Below, one piece after another: positions 18,111 to 25,088 of a stretch of DNA of 27,109 bases. The translations under genes were made by a program, and so were the position numbers. Numbering within the stretch: position 1 is the stretch's first letter; each line of letters opens with the position of its first letter. The stretch is from contig JANXTP010000419.1 in the NCBI GenBank assembly GCA_025352345.1, forward strand, positions 1-27,109, given 5' to 3'. The stretch is from Burkholderiales bacterium. Lineage in GTDB: Bacteria; Pseudomonadota; Gammaproteobacteria; Burkholderiales; Burkholderiaceae_C. The notes under the pieces were generated by a model. That model did not search any database, was not told where the DNA came from, and worked only from the letters and a program-made list of their open reading frames with translations.

Positions 18111-19396
18111 CACAGCCGACCAGTGACGCTCAACAGCGGCTCGAAGATCCACTCGATCAGACGCCGCCGGTCGAGCAACACATCGGCTTCGAGCTGCATG
18201 CCGGCGACCAAGGGCTGCGCGACACCATAAGCCTGGACCGTCTGCTCATCGAGCGCCACGGTGATGCGGTACAGCGGCTCGGCGGGTGGCGAGGCGCCAT
18301 CCGCATTGGCGCCGGGCACCGCACCGGCTGACAAGGGCAGGCTCGCCAGCTCAGCCGCCTGCAACGGCGTGCGCGACACCTGCAGCACTTGTCCTGGGTG
18401 ATGTCCGAACTTCTGGTACGGAAACGCCTGGTAGCGCAGCTGCACGGCCTGCGCGGGCCGCAGAAAACCGACGGCGCTGGACGGGGCGAACAACTGAGCC
18501 TGCATCTTCGCGCCCTCGGGCAGCAGACTGGCCAGGGCGGCCGACGGGGTGACGCTGTCACCGGCTGCAGCGAGCACCGCCGTCACCACGCCCGATCGTG
18601 GCGCTCGCACGACGATGCGTTGCAAGGCACCGCTCTCGGCCGAGGCCTGCGTCAGCTCGGCGAGGCTTCGCTCGATGCCGCCGCGCTGCGACTGAGCCTG
18701 CAAGGTGCGCTCCTGTCGCTGCGCTTCCAGCCCCCCGATTTCACGCTGCTGTGCGAGGCGTTGGCGCACCAGCGCTTGCGCCTGCGCGCGCAAACCAAGG
18801 ATTTCTTCAGCCTTGGTCTGCACATGGGCGCCCGAGACGAAGTTGTCGGCCTGTAAGGATTGGAGCTGCGCCAGGGCCCTTTGCGCCAGCGCCAAGCGCT
18901 CCTGCTGAAGTGCACCTTCGGCGTCCATTTGCGCCAGCTCGCGGCGCATGTCAGCGATCTGTCGCGTGAGGGCAGCGACCTGCTCTTCTTCGAGGCGATG
19001 ACTCTGCCGGCTGGCCTCTTTCAGGCTGCGCGCGCGCGCATCAATGCTGCCCTGTACGGCGGCCTGGGCGTCACCCGACGTGGTCGACCGGTCAACCGAA
19101 ATGACGAACAGGATGTCTCCAGCGTGAACCGAATCGCCTTCCGAGACACGCCGCTCGACGACGGTGCCAGCCTGCGGAGAGGGCAGTCGCAGTACGCCCT
19201 GATCGGGCACCACCACACCCACCACATGAGCCTTGCGGGTGTACTCGCCGTGAACCACGAACCACCCGGTGGCCATCGCCGTGATGGCCACTAGCCCTGC
19301 CAAGACCGAAAACGGAACTGGCCGGACCAGTTGAATCCGGCCCAGCCAGGTGTTGCTGCGGTGCTCCAGCGCTTCAATGCGAAACAGATCGCTCAT
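18110..19396 (-). CDS. HlyD-family periplasmic adaptor (membrane fusion protein)
   Basis: Partner of the PCAT exporter, linking it to an outer-membrane channel. The 428-residue protein has a short cytoplasmic N-terminus, one membrane helix at about 28-48, then a split lipoyl/barrel-sandwich domain (VVVPDQGVLRLPSPQAGTVVERRVSEGDSVHAGD). A long Gln/Glu/Arg-rich coiled coil spans about 115-265, and the second lipoyl half (VRAPRSGVVTAVLAAAGDSV) leads into the beta-barrel domain. This layout is typical of type I bacteriocin secretion adaptors. Its stop overlaps the exporter start. It starts 62 bases after the end of the peptide gene, with a small hairpin between. Confidence 0.93.
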   Translation of the reverse strand: MSDLFRIEALEHRSNTWLGRIQLVRPVPFSVLAGLVAITAMATGWFVVHGEYTRKAHVVGVVVPDQGVLRLPSPQAGTVVERRVSEGDSVHAGDILFVISVDRSTTSGDAQAAVQGSIDARARSLKEASRQSHRLEEEQVAALTRQIADMRRELAQMDAEGALQQERLALAQRALAQLQSLQADNFVSGAHVQTKAEEILGLRAQAQALVRQRLAQQREIGGLEAQRQERTLQAQSQRGGIERSLAELTQASAESGALQRIVVRAPRSGVVTAVLAAAGDSVTPSAALASLLPEGAKMQAQLFAPSSAVGFLRPAQAVQLRYQAFPYQKFGHHPGQVLQVSRTPLQAAELASLPLSAGAVPGANADGASPPAEPLYRITVALDEQTVQAYGVAQPLVAGMQLEADVLLDRRRLIEWIFEPLLSVTGRL

Positions 19397-19409
19397 CGTT
19401 GCGAGTGTC

Positions 19410-19426
19410 GTCGCCTGCGAGGCGAC
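19410..19426 (-). promoter_or_regulatory. Hairpin between peptide gene and hlyD
   Basis: GTCGCCT-GCG-AGGCGAC is a perfect seven-pair stem with a three-base loop in the 62-base gap between the precursor stop and the hlyD start. There is no T-run. It could be a leaky terminator or an mRNA stabiliser giving more peptide message than transporter message, which is common when a small substrate precedes its exporter. Confidence 0.45.
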
Positions 19427-19458
19427 CGAGCAGGGTCACCGCCAAGAAAGAATCACTT

Positions 19459-19623
19459 TCACCAGCGGCGGCCTGGGGCACCGCCGCTGACTTCGCGCAA
19501 TTCGTCTGATTTCAGCTCGCGCGGGCCGTTCACAGGCTCGCGACGCGTCTTGACTTGGGTATCGACGGTCTTGGCGACAGGGGTTTGGCGAGACACCGGC
19601 GCGTTGAAGGGCAATTTCCGCAT
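19459..19623 (-). CDS. Double-glycine leader peptide precursor with very short C-terminal product
   Basis: A 54-residue precursor. The ATG at 19623 has AGGAG six bases upstream; the frame is open 24 codons further, but that part runs to the lux-box-like site and lacks a ribosome site. The N-terminal part is basic and Pro/Thr-rich, and residues 36-48 read ELKSDELREVSGG, the classic Gly-Gly leader recognised by C39 peptidases (acidic amphipathic helix, hydrophobic residues before GG). Cleavage after Gly48 leaves only APGRRW. This is far shorter than normal bacteriocin cores of 20 or more residues, so a signalling peptide is an attractive reading. Genes for adaptor and exporter follow on the same strand and a LuxR regulator precedes it. 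Confidence 0.82.
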   Translation of the reverse strand: MRKLPFNAPVSRQTPVAKTVDTQVKTRREPVNGPRELKSDELREVSGGAPGRRW

Positions 19624-19650
19624 GTGAAACTCCTGAGAGAGGTGGGTCAG

Positions 19651-19667
19651 ATGCACACCGTGTGCAT
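19651..19667 (-). promoter_or_regulatory. 17-bp palindrome in the peptide gene leader
   Basis: ATGCACACCGTGTGCAT has perfect seven-base arms (eight if the central C/G pair is counted). It lies 28-44 bases upstream of the peptide ATG, between the lux-box-like site and the ribosome site. If transcription starts about 42 bases from the box centre, this is the first part of the mRNA, where it could be an operator or a 5' hairpin. Confidence 0.5.
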
Positions 19668-19700
19668 GACCGCATTCCAGCAGTTCCCCCGTCATTTCAT

Positions 19701-19720
19701 AACTGTCAACTCTTACAGCT
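19701..19720 (-). promoter_or_regulatory. Lux-box-like site upstream of peptide-export genes
   Basis: AACTGTCAACTCTTACAGCT fits the CTG-N10-CAG lux-box spacing with six of ten symmetric positions. One half (CTGTCAA) is the same as a half of the site before luxR. Its centre is 88 bases from the peptide ATG, consistent with LuxR activation of the peptide-hlyD-exporter operon. On the minus strand it includes a TTGACA. Confidence 0.5.
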
Positions 19721-19761
19721 TGTACTCCGCCCCAGAGGCGATTAAGCGTTCACGTAATATC

Positions 19762-20475
19762 TCAAAAAATCAGCTTCAGGCGCAGCGCCTTCAGCACGGC
19801 TTGGTGCTTGTTGACGCAATCGAGCTTATGGGTGGCGTTGGTCAGGTGAAGCACGGCGGTGCGTTCGCTGATGCCCAGGATGTTGCCGACCTCCCAGGCC
19901 GTCTTGCCCTCCATGGTCCAGCGCAGGCTCTCAAGTTCGCGAGGGGTCAATGACACCGCGCTGGCATCGGGGACGCTCGGCAGCAGCACGCGCGAGGCCG
20001 CGTCCTGGGCGAGCACGGCAAACAGTTGCAGGTCAGCGACCATGCGGGTGAGCTCCTGCGACGCATGGGGCAGCGGGCGATCGCGGTCCACACCCAGCAC
20101 AAAATGCCGCCCTTCCGGCAGATGCAGCGCCAGACAGATGCCGGTGCGGTAGCCGTAACGGGCCTGCGCTTCCCACATTTCCGATTGGCCGGCCGAGATG
20201 TAGGTGGTCTGGTCCCAGATGATGGGCACACTCTTGCGCTTGCAGTGCTGCATCACCGGGTCGTTCAAACATTTCGCGCCCTCTTCGAGCGCCGCACTGA
20301 AAGCCGGGGGTGCGTTGTCGATGGTGATGAATTCAGTGTCGCCCAGAAAGTGGTCGATGACGGTGATGGCCGACACGGTCTCGAAACCCAGGCCACGGGC
20401 GAAGCCGACGATTTCAGAGTGAAGATCGTCCCGGCTTTGCGCCTCGAACACCGATGAAAAGCCACCCTGAAGCAT
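19762..20475 (-). CDS. LuxR-family quorum-sensing regulator (LuxR solo)
   Basis: A two-domain regulator with an N-terminal autoinducer-binding fold and a C-terminal helix-turn-helix. I chose ATG 20475 (237 residues). An ATG 21 codons upstream lies in the middle of a lux-box-like palindrome, and the shorter form matches TraR numbering within two residues. Ungapped alignment to TraR from its Tyr53 region keeps Asp70-Pro71 (DPVMQHCKR), Trp85 and Gly113, but has Ala at Tyr53, Phe at Trp57 and Leu at Tyr61. The DNA-binding part LTPRELESLRWTMEGKTAWEVG retains the invariant Glu, Leu and Gly of the family. No luxI lies nearby. Adjacent lux boxes suggest it controls itself and the peptide-export operon. 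Confidence 0.92.
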   Translation of the reverse strand: MLQGGFSSVFEAQSRDDLHSEIVGFARGLGFETVSAITVIDHFLGDTEFITIDNAPPAFSAALEEGAKCLNDPVMQHCKRKSVPIIWDQTTYISAGQSEMWEAQARYGYRTGICLALHLPEGRHFVLGVDRDRPLPHASQELTRMVADLQLFAVLAQDAASRVLLPSVPDASAVSLTPRELESLRWTMEGKTAWEVGNILGISERTAVLHLTNATHKLDCVNKHQAVLKALRLKLIF

Positions 20476-20526
20476 CAGAAACCGATCACTCCCGAACGCC
20501 AGACAGTCGCTGTCCCACCGCCGCAC

Positions 20527-20546
20527 ACCTGCAAACATTGACAGGT
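20527..20546 (-). promoter_or_regulatory. Lux-box-like palindrome upstream of luxR
   Basis: ACCTGCAAACATTGACAGGT has the length, end sequences and spacing of the classical Vibrio fischeri lux box (ACCTG-N10-CAGGT). It overlaps the upstream in-frame ATG of luxR and is centred 61-62 bases from the preferred ATG at 20475, so an activator bound near -42 would give a short leader. No good -10 hexamer was found. Confidence 0.62.
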
Positions 20547-20582
20547 GGCAAGCTCGACAAACCCGCAGACACTGAAGTCCAA

Positions 20583-20600
20583 GGCAGTTTGGTGACTGCC
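20583..20600. promoter_or_regulatory. Inverted repeat in the luxR upstream region
   Basis: GGCAGT-TTGGTG-ACTGCC has perfect six-base arms with a six-base spacer. It lies between the lux-box-like site and the divergent small gene. It could be an operator for another regulator or a weak hairpin. Confidence 0.35.
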
Positions 20601-20679
20601 CGGTGAAAGGCGGTAATCCATGACTCCTCCGTGGACAGTGCGTGCATGGCCCCCTCTATTGTGGCAGGCGGACTCTACG

Positions 20680-20994
20680 ATGGATTTGTGTCTGACACAC
20701 ATGCACACCCGTGTCGTCCATTCCGGTTTGCCCGACTCGCCTTGTTGTGGACAGACCTTGTGGGCACGCACCAGTGATGAAACGACCGCAGGTGTGGCCT
20801 GGGACTGGGTGCAGTTGCATCAAGGGGTGGTCGCGATGGCCGATCCGATGGGTCTGGTGACCAACCTGATGCTGCTGGACGCCCACGGCGAGCCGATCCC
20901 CACGCTGCAGGCCACGCTGCACCTGAACGAGATCGTCCATGCGCTGCCGTGGCAGACCGAGGTCGAGCGCGCTTTGGCGAGGATGGCGGCCTGA
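20680..20994 (+). CDS. Small hypothetical protein
   Basis: About 104 residues from the ATG at 20680; GGCGG eight bases before it is a plausible ribosome site. The frame is open 20 codons further upstream, but that part looks non-coding. I do not recognise a domain. The C-terminal half WDWVQLHQGVVAMADPMGLVTNLMLLDAHGEPIPTLQATL, then LNEIVHALPWQTEV, resembles small conserved hypothetical proteins of Burkholderiales as I recall them; the function is unknown. It is divergent from luxR, so the lux-box region could also influence it. Confidence 0.6.
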   Translation: MDLCLTHMHTRVVHSGLPDSPCCGQTLWARTSDETTAGVAWDWVQLHQGVVAMADPMGLVTNLMLLDAHGEPIPTLQATLHLNEIVHALPWQTEVERALARMAA

Positions 20995-21034
20995 CGGGGT
21001 CCGGTCTTCGCATCGCCGCAGGGTGCATGACCGG

Positions 21035-21520
21035 TCAGCCGGACCGGCACATTTCGATGTGCGGGATGGTGTCTTCGAGGTAGACCTCACTGACGGCCCG
21101 GAATCCTTCCGCGCGGTAGAAATCCTCAAGATGGCTTTGCGCCGACAGCCGGAGGCCCTGCCCAGGGTATTCGGCCACTGCCTGCGCGATAGCACGTTGG
21201 ACCAACGCCCGCCCGAGACCGATGCCGCGACCGGCGCTCCAGGTTAGCACGCGGCCGATCGCCGGCTCGGTGTACTTGACGCCAGGGGCCAACACCCGGG
21301 CATAGGCCAAGGGCATCTGCTGCTCGTCTGACCACGCGGCCAGGTGCCAAGCGGCCTCATCGCGCCCGTCGACATCAAGGTAAGCGCAACGCTGCTCGAC
21401 GCAGAACACCTGCTGACGTGCCATGTAGATGTATTGCAGTTCCTGCAGGGTGAGCGCGTCGAAACGACAGCAGTGCCAGCGGGTTGCAAGGGTGGCCGGG
21501 GTCAACATCCGACGGATCAT
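21035..21520 (-). CDS. elaA: ElaA-like GNAT N-acetyltransferase
   Basis: A 161-residue GNAT-fold protein of the ElaA type: LTLQELQYIYMARQQVFCVEQRCAYLDVDGRDEAAWHLAAW is the family N-terminus, IGRVLTWSAGRGIGLGRALVQRAI has the acetyl-CoA-binding Gly-rich loop, and FYRAEGFRAVSEVYLEDTIPHIEM is the typical end. The acceptor is unknown. A second ATG at codon 5 (21508) is an equally good start. LuxI synthases share a GNAT-like fold, but this protein lacks their conserved pattern. Confidence 0.9.
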   Translation of the reverse strand: MIRRMLTPATLATRWHCCRFDALTLQELQYIYMARQQVFCVEQRCAYLDVDGRDEAAWHLAAWSDEQQMPLAYARVLAPGVKYTEPAIGRVLTWSAGRGIGLGRALVQRAIAQAVAEYPGQGLRLSAQSHLEDFYRAEGFRAVSEVYLEDTIPHIEMCRSG

Positions 21521-21558
21521 GCCGCGTCGTCACACAAATTTCCATGTCAGCGTGATGC

Positions 21559-21577
21559 CAGCGTGGCGACGACGCTG
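21559..21577 (-). terminator. Weak hairpin downstream of the exporter operon
   Basis: CAGCGT-N7-ACGCTG gives a six-pair stem in the 85-base gap between the permease stop and the elaA start. There is no T-run, so terminator activity is uncertain. Confidence 0.22.
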
Positions 21578-21605
21578 CGGTTCAGGCCTGCAGGCCACGC
21601 ACGGC

Positions 21606-22778
21606 TCAGCGCACGGCCGCATCGTTCAAGCGCCGCGCCACCCACAGCAGCCCCAGCACGGTGAGACCTGCGCAGACCGCCAACGGCACCGCCAGGTCGG
21701 TGGCGCCCAGGGCCTCGCCCTTCAGCACGCGGGCCATCAGCGTCGACTGTGCCAGGGCCGGCACCCACAGGTGCCACGGCGATTCGCCGCGCTGATCGAA
21801 CACCGACACCAGCGGCAGCAGTGAAACCGCGGCCAGCAGCACCGTGCTGCTGGCCTGCGCCTCCTTGAAGCTCTTGCAGCGGATCGCGATCGCCATCAGC
21901 AGCGCCGACATCGCTGCGGCAAACGGCAACAGCAGCGCCAGAAAGGCCAGCGCCTCGCGCCCACCGTACTGGAACATCGCCTGCAGCGTGTCGCTGCGCA
22001 GCAGCCACTGCGCCGGGATGAAGCTGAAGCAGCTCAGCATCGCGATCAGCACCGCCACACTGGCAACCGCGCCCCACTTGCCCAGCACGATGGCACCGCG
22101 CCGGGCCGGGTTCATCAGCAGCGGCTCGAGGGATCCGCGCTCGCGCTCGCCGGCGGTCGTGTCCAGCGCGGCGTTCAAGGCGCCGTACAACACCGCCATG
22201 ATGACGAAGAAGGGCAGCATGCCGGTAATCTGGGCCGCGCGGGTGCGCGCGCTGGCCAGGTCGCGCTCCTGCACCTCGAACGGCTCCAGCAGCTCGGTGG
22301 CCACGCCGCGCAGCGCCAGTGTCAGCGTCGTGCGTTCCAGCGCATGGGCAGCCAGCAGTCGCTGCACCCGGGCGGCGCCGGCCTGCGCCTGCGCATTACC
22401 GCTGTCGCTGACCACCTCGATCGCTGGCGCCTCGCCACGCTGCACCGCGGCGTCGAAGCCCTTCGGCACCACCAGCACCGGGTCGGACCATTTGCGCGCG
22501 CGCAGCTGCGCCTCGTAATCGGCCGGTGGCGCCTTGACGATGCGGGTCTGCCGCTGCAGGAAATTGACCAGAGCGGGCGCGTTCTCTGCCCCATCGACGT
22601 AGACGACGCGGCCCTCCGCACTGGCCTCGAAGCTGGCCAGCAGCGCCGACAGCGCGACCAACAGCAACGGGCCCATCAGCACGCTGCTGAACAGCACGAC
22701 CATCAGCGTGCGCCGGTCGCGCAGCGCATCGATGATCTCCTTGCGGTAGACGGCCCAGGCCGCGCGCAGGGTACTCAT
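21606..22778 (-). CDS. ABC-2 type exporter permease (NatB-like)
   Basis: A 390-residue inner-membrane protein with a first membrane helix near residues 24-48, a periplasmic domain of about 120 residues, and a cluster of five or six helices from about 180 to the end (including FFVIMAVLYGALNAALDTTAGERERGSLEPLL). The TAGERERGSLEPLL motif is typical of NatB-type permeases. It should form an exporter with the ATPase encoded upstream; the ATG overlaps that gene's stop (ATGA). The substrate is unknown; B. subtilis NatAB exports sodium. Confidence 0.9.
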   Translation of the reverse strand: MSTLRAAWAVYRKEIIDALRDRRTLMVVLFSSVLMGPLLLVALSALLASFEASAEGRVVYVDGAENAPALVNFLQRQTRIVKAPPADYEAQLRARKWSDPVLVVPKGFDAAVQRGEAPAIEVVSDSGNAQAQAGAARVQRLLAAHALERTTLTLALRGVATELLEPFEVQERDLASARTRAAQITGMLPFFVIMAVLYGALNAALDTTAGERERGSLEPLLMNPARRGAIVLGKWGAVASVAVLIAMLSCFSFIPAQWLLRSDTLQAMFQYGGREALAFLALLLPFAAAMSALLMAIAIRCKSFKEAQASSTVLLAAVSLLPLVSVFDQRGESPWHLWVPALAQSTLMARVLKGEALGATDLAVPLAVCAGLTVLGLLWVARRLNDAAVR

Positions 22779-23572
22779 GACGCAAGCTCGCGCAGGGGCG
22801 GGAACGCCAGTTGCACGAACGCCTCTTCGAAGTCGCTCTGCCCGGTCTGCGACAGCAACTCCTCCACCGTGCCTGCGGCCACGCTGCGGCCGCGCGACAC
22901 CACGACGACGTGGTCACACAGCCGCTGGACCTCCTGCATGATGTGCGTCGAGAACACGATGCACTTGCCGCCGCCTTCTGCTGTGCGCAGGAAGCGCAGC
23001 GACTCCCGCAGGCTGCGCGTGGCGGGCACATCGAGGCCGTTGGTCGGCTCGTCCAGCACGATGTTCGCCGGGTCGTGCACCAGCGCGCGGGCCAGCGCGA
23101 TCTTCATCCGCTCGCCCTGGCTGAAGCCCTCGATGCGGCGACCGAGCAGCGGCTTGAATGCCAGCATGTCAGCCAAAAGCTCAGCCCGTGCGTCGGCCTG
23201 GTCACGGCCGAGGCCCTGCAACGCGCCGTAGTAGATGATGTTTTCGCGCGCGGTCAGCCGCGGGTACAGCCCGCGCGCGTCGCTGAGCACCCCCATGCGC
23301 GCCAGCGCCTCGCGCGGGCGACTCGCCACGTCGATGCCGTCCACCGCCATCCGGCCGGCATCGGGCGTGATCAAACCGGCCAGCATCCGCAAGGTGGTCG
23401 TCTTGCCGGCACCGTTGGGGCCGAGTAGGCCGGTGATGCAGCCATCGGTCGCGGTGAAGCTGAGCTGCTCGACCGCCGCGATGCCCGCCGGCATCGGCCG
23501 GCGCGTCAGTGCATCTTGCAGGCTGCGTGCCGGTGCGGCAAACCGCTTCGCGAGCCCATTGACGACGATCAC
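22775..23572 (-). CDS. ABC exporter ATP-binding protein (NatA-like)
   Basis: A 265-residue ATPase that pairs with the NatB-like permease. Walker A LLGPNGAGKTTTLRMLAGL, the modified signature GFSQGERMKIALARAL (FSQGE in place of LSGGQ, common in NatA-type subunits), Walker B NIVLDEPTNGLD and a switch histidine in FSTHIMQEV are all present. The start is GTG, overlapping the stop of the peptidase gene (GTGA). Confidence 0.93.
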   Translation of the reverse strand: MIVVNGLAKRFAAPARSLQDALTRRPMPAGIAAVEQLSFTATDGCITGLLGPNGAGKTTTLRMLAGLITPDAGRMAVDGIDVASRPREALARMGVLSDARGLYPRLTARENIIYYGALQGLGRDQADARAELLADMLAFKPLLGRRIEGFSQGERMKIALARALVHDPANIVLDEPTNGLDVPATRSLRESLRFLRTAEGGGKCIVFSTHIMQEVQRLCDHVVVVSRGRSVAAGTVEELLSQTGQSDFEEAFVQLAFPPLRELAS

Positions 23573-25086
23573 CGGGCGCCTTTCTCGACCGCTGGGCCCG
23601 ATGGGTTCACCGGCTCAAAGGCTGGTGGCCGTGGAATGTCAGCCACGCACGACGCATCGACGGCCAGCGCCGCGGCGTCGTCTGCGGCATCGATGAAACG
23701 GAACATCACGTCGCGAACGCAGCCGACGCCCATCAGGCCGTGGCCGGCATTCGCCACCGTGACCTGTCGCGCTTTCGGCCCCAGCGCTCGTGCCACCCGG
23801 TCGGCATGACGCGGCGGTGTGGCCGGGTCGAGTCCGCCGCTGAGTAGCAGCGTGGCCGTCGACGCAACGGGGATCCTGTAGAACGCCTCGGGCACGGTGC
23901 CGCGTGGCCAGAAGGCGCAGGCGCGCTGGTAAAGCTGCGCCGCGTGGTCGACGAACGGTGCCGTCAGCGAGACCAGGCTCGCGCCTGATGCCTCGGCCGG
24001 CATCTCAGGCGCAAGCCGCGGCCCGTCCTCGGCGCACAGCACACTGAAATGCATGCCCATCGCCACCGTGCTGCCACGTCGGCCGGCCAGCGCGTCAGCC
24101 AGGCCCAGCAGCGCCTCATAGCGCCCCTGCGCCGCCTCGCCGATCGCCTGCGGCAGCGCCGCCGCCAACGACGGCGCATACAGCGGCCCGCGCACCGCGC
24201 CGAGCACCCGGTCGCGGTCCAGCGTGAAGTTCTCGCGCTGGCCGGTCAGCGGATGGATCGCGCTCACCGGCTTCGGCAGGCTGGCCAGCAGCGCGCGCCA
24301 ATCGGCACGCAGCGTCGGATGCCTGTGCTGGCAGGCCGAGCTGCGCTCGCAATCGGCGAGCATCGCATCGAAGGCGGCCTGGGTGTCGATGCCGCCGCTG
24401 GTCGGCAGCGCCATGTCGGGCGGCGCGACGCCATCGAGCACACTGCGCCGCAGCCGATCGGGGAACTGCCGTGCGTACTCCAGCGCCGCGCGCGTGCCGT
24501 AGGAGGCGCCGACCAGGTTGATGCGCTCGGTACCCAGCCGGGCGCGCACCGCGTCGAGGTCCTGTATCGCGACCGTCGTGGTGAAAAAGCGCAGGTCGTC
24601 GGCCGACGTCAGCGGCGCGGCGGTCGACAGCCGCGTCAGGCACTGGCGCAGCTGCACCAGTTGCGCGGCCAGGCCGGCCGGTTCGGCCAGCGGTGCGTGC
24701 CGGCGGTTTTCGCATTCGAGCGGCGCCGAGCGGCCCGTGCCCCGCTGATCGACGAAGACGATGTCGCGCCGGTTGTTCAGCCGGGAAAACAGCGGCAGCA
24801 CCGCAGGCGCCAGCGCGATCGCGCTCTGCCCCGGCCCGCCGGCCAGCAGAAACACCGGGTCGGGCAGGCGGCGGCGTGCCACCGCGGGCACCACGATGAA
24901 GTGGATGTCGAGTTGCGGGCCGGTCGGCCGCGCTGCATCGAGCACGCGCTGGACCACGCCGCAGCGCACCTCGTTGGCCAGGCCCGGCACACGGCACGGG
25001 ATGGTCCTCCCGTCGGACTGCGCCCACAACGCCGGTGCCCACGTAGCCAGCAACGCGATCGCTGCCGACCGCCACCTCCGGGTCAC
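23569..25086 (-). CDS. Secreted S33-type alpha/beta hydrolase (prolyl/tripeptidyl aminopeptidase-like)
   Basis: A predicted exported peptidase of 505 residues. I place the start at GTG 25086, two bases after the glutaredoxin-like stop, because a signal peptide begins there (TRRWRSAAIALLATWAPALWAQ). LLAGGPGQSAI near 81-90 is the oxyanion region, DQRGTGRS at 113-120, GASYGTRAALEY holds nucleophile Ser195, GGLDPATPP has Asp420 and NAGHG has His449, followed by a TAP-like C-terminus. Several cysteines suggest disulfides in the periplasm. The substrate is unknown. It is coupled to the exporter genes, so it may act on the exported compound or a peptide linked to it. Confidence 0.9.
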   Translation of the reverse strand: MTRRWRSAAIALLATWAPALWAQSDGRTIPCRVPGLANEVRCGVVQRVLDAARPTGPQLDIHFIVVPAVARRRLPDPVFLLAGGPGQSAIALAPAVLPLFSRLNNRRDIVFVDQRGTGRSAPLECENRRHAPLAEPAGLAAQLVQLRQCLTRLSTAAPLTSADDLRFFTTTVAIQDLDAVRARLGTERINLVGASYGTRAALEYARQFPDRLRRSVLDGVAPPDMALPTSGGIDTQAAFDAMLADCERSSACQHRHPTLRADWRALLASLPKPVSAIHPLTGQRENFTLDRDRVLGAVRGPLYAPSLAAALPQAIGEAAQGRYEALLGLADALAGRRGSTVAMGMHFSVLCAEDGPRLAPEMPAEASGASLVSLTAPFVDHAAQLYQRACAFWPRGTVPEAFYRIPVASTATLLLSGGLDPATPPRHADRVARALGPKARQVTVANAGHGLMGVGCVRDVMFRFIDAADDAAALAVDASCVADIPRPPAFEPVNPSGPAVEKGAR

Positions 25087-25088
25087 GC

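Noticed and set aside
20680..21035. Cognate immunity gene for the exported peptide
   Set aside because: The small divergent protein has no membrane helices or immunity-like pattern, and its C-terminal half resembles a common hypothetical protein.
21035..21520. ElaA-like gene considered as the missing LuxI autoinducer synthase
   Set aside because: LuxI enzymes share a GNAT-like fold, but the sequence has clear ElaA signatures and lacks the conserved LuxI Arg/Phe/Trp/Asp pattern.
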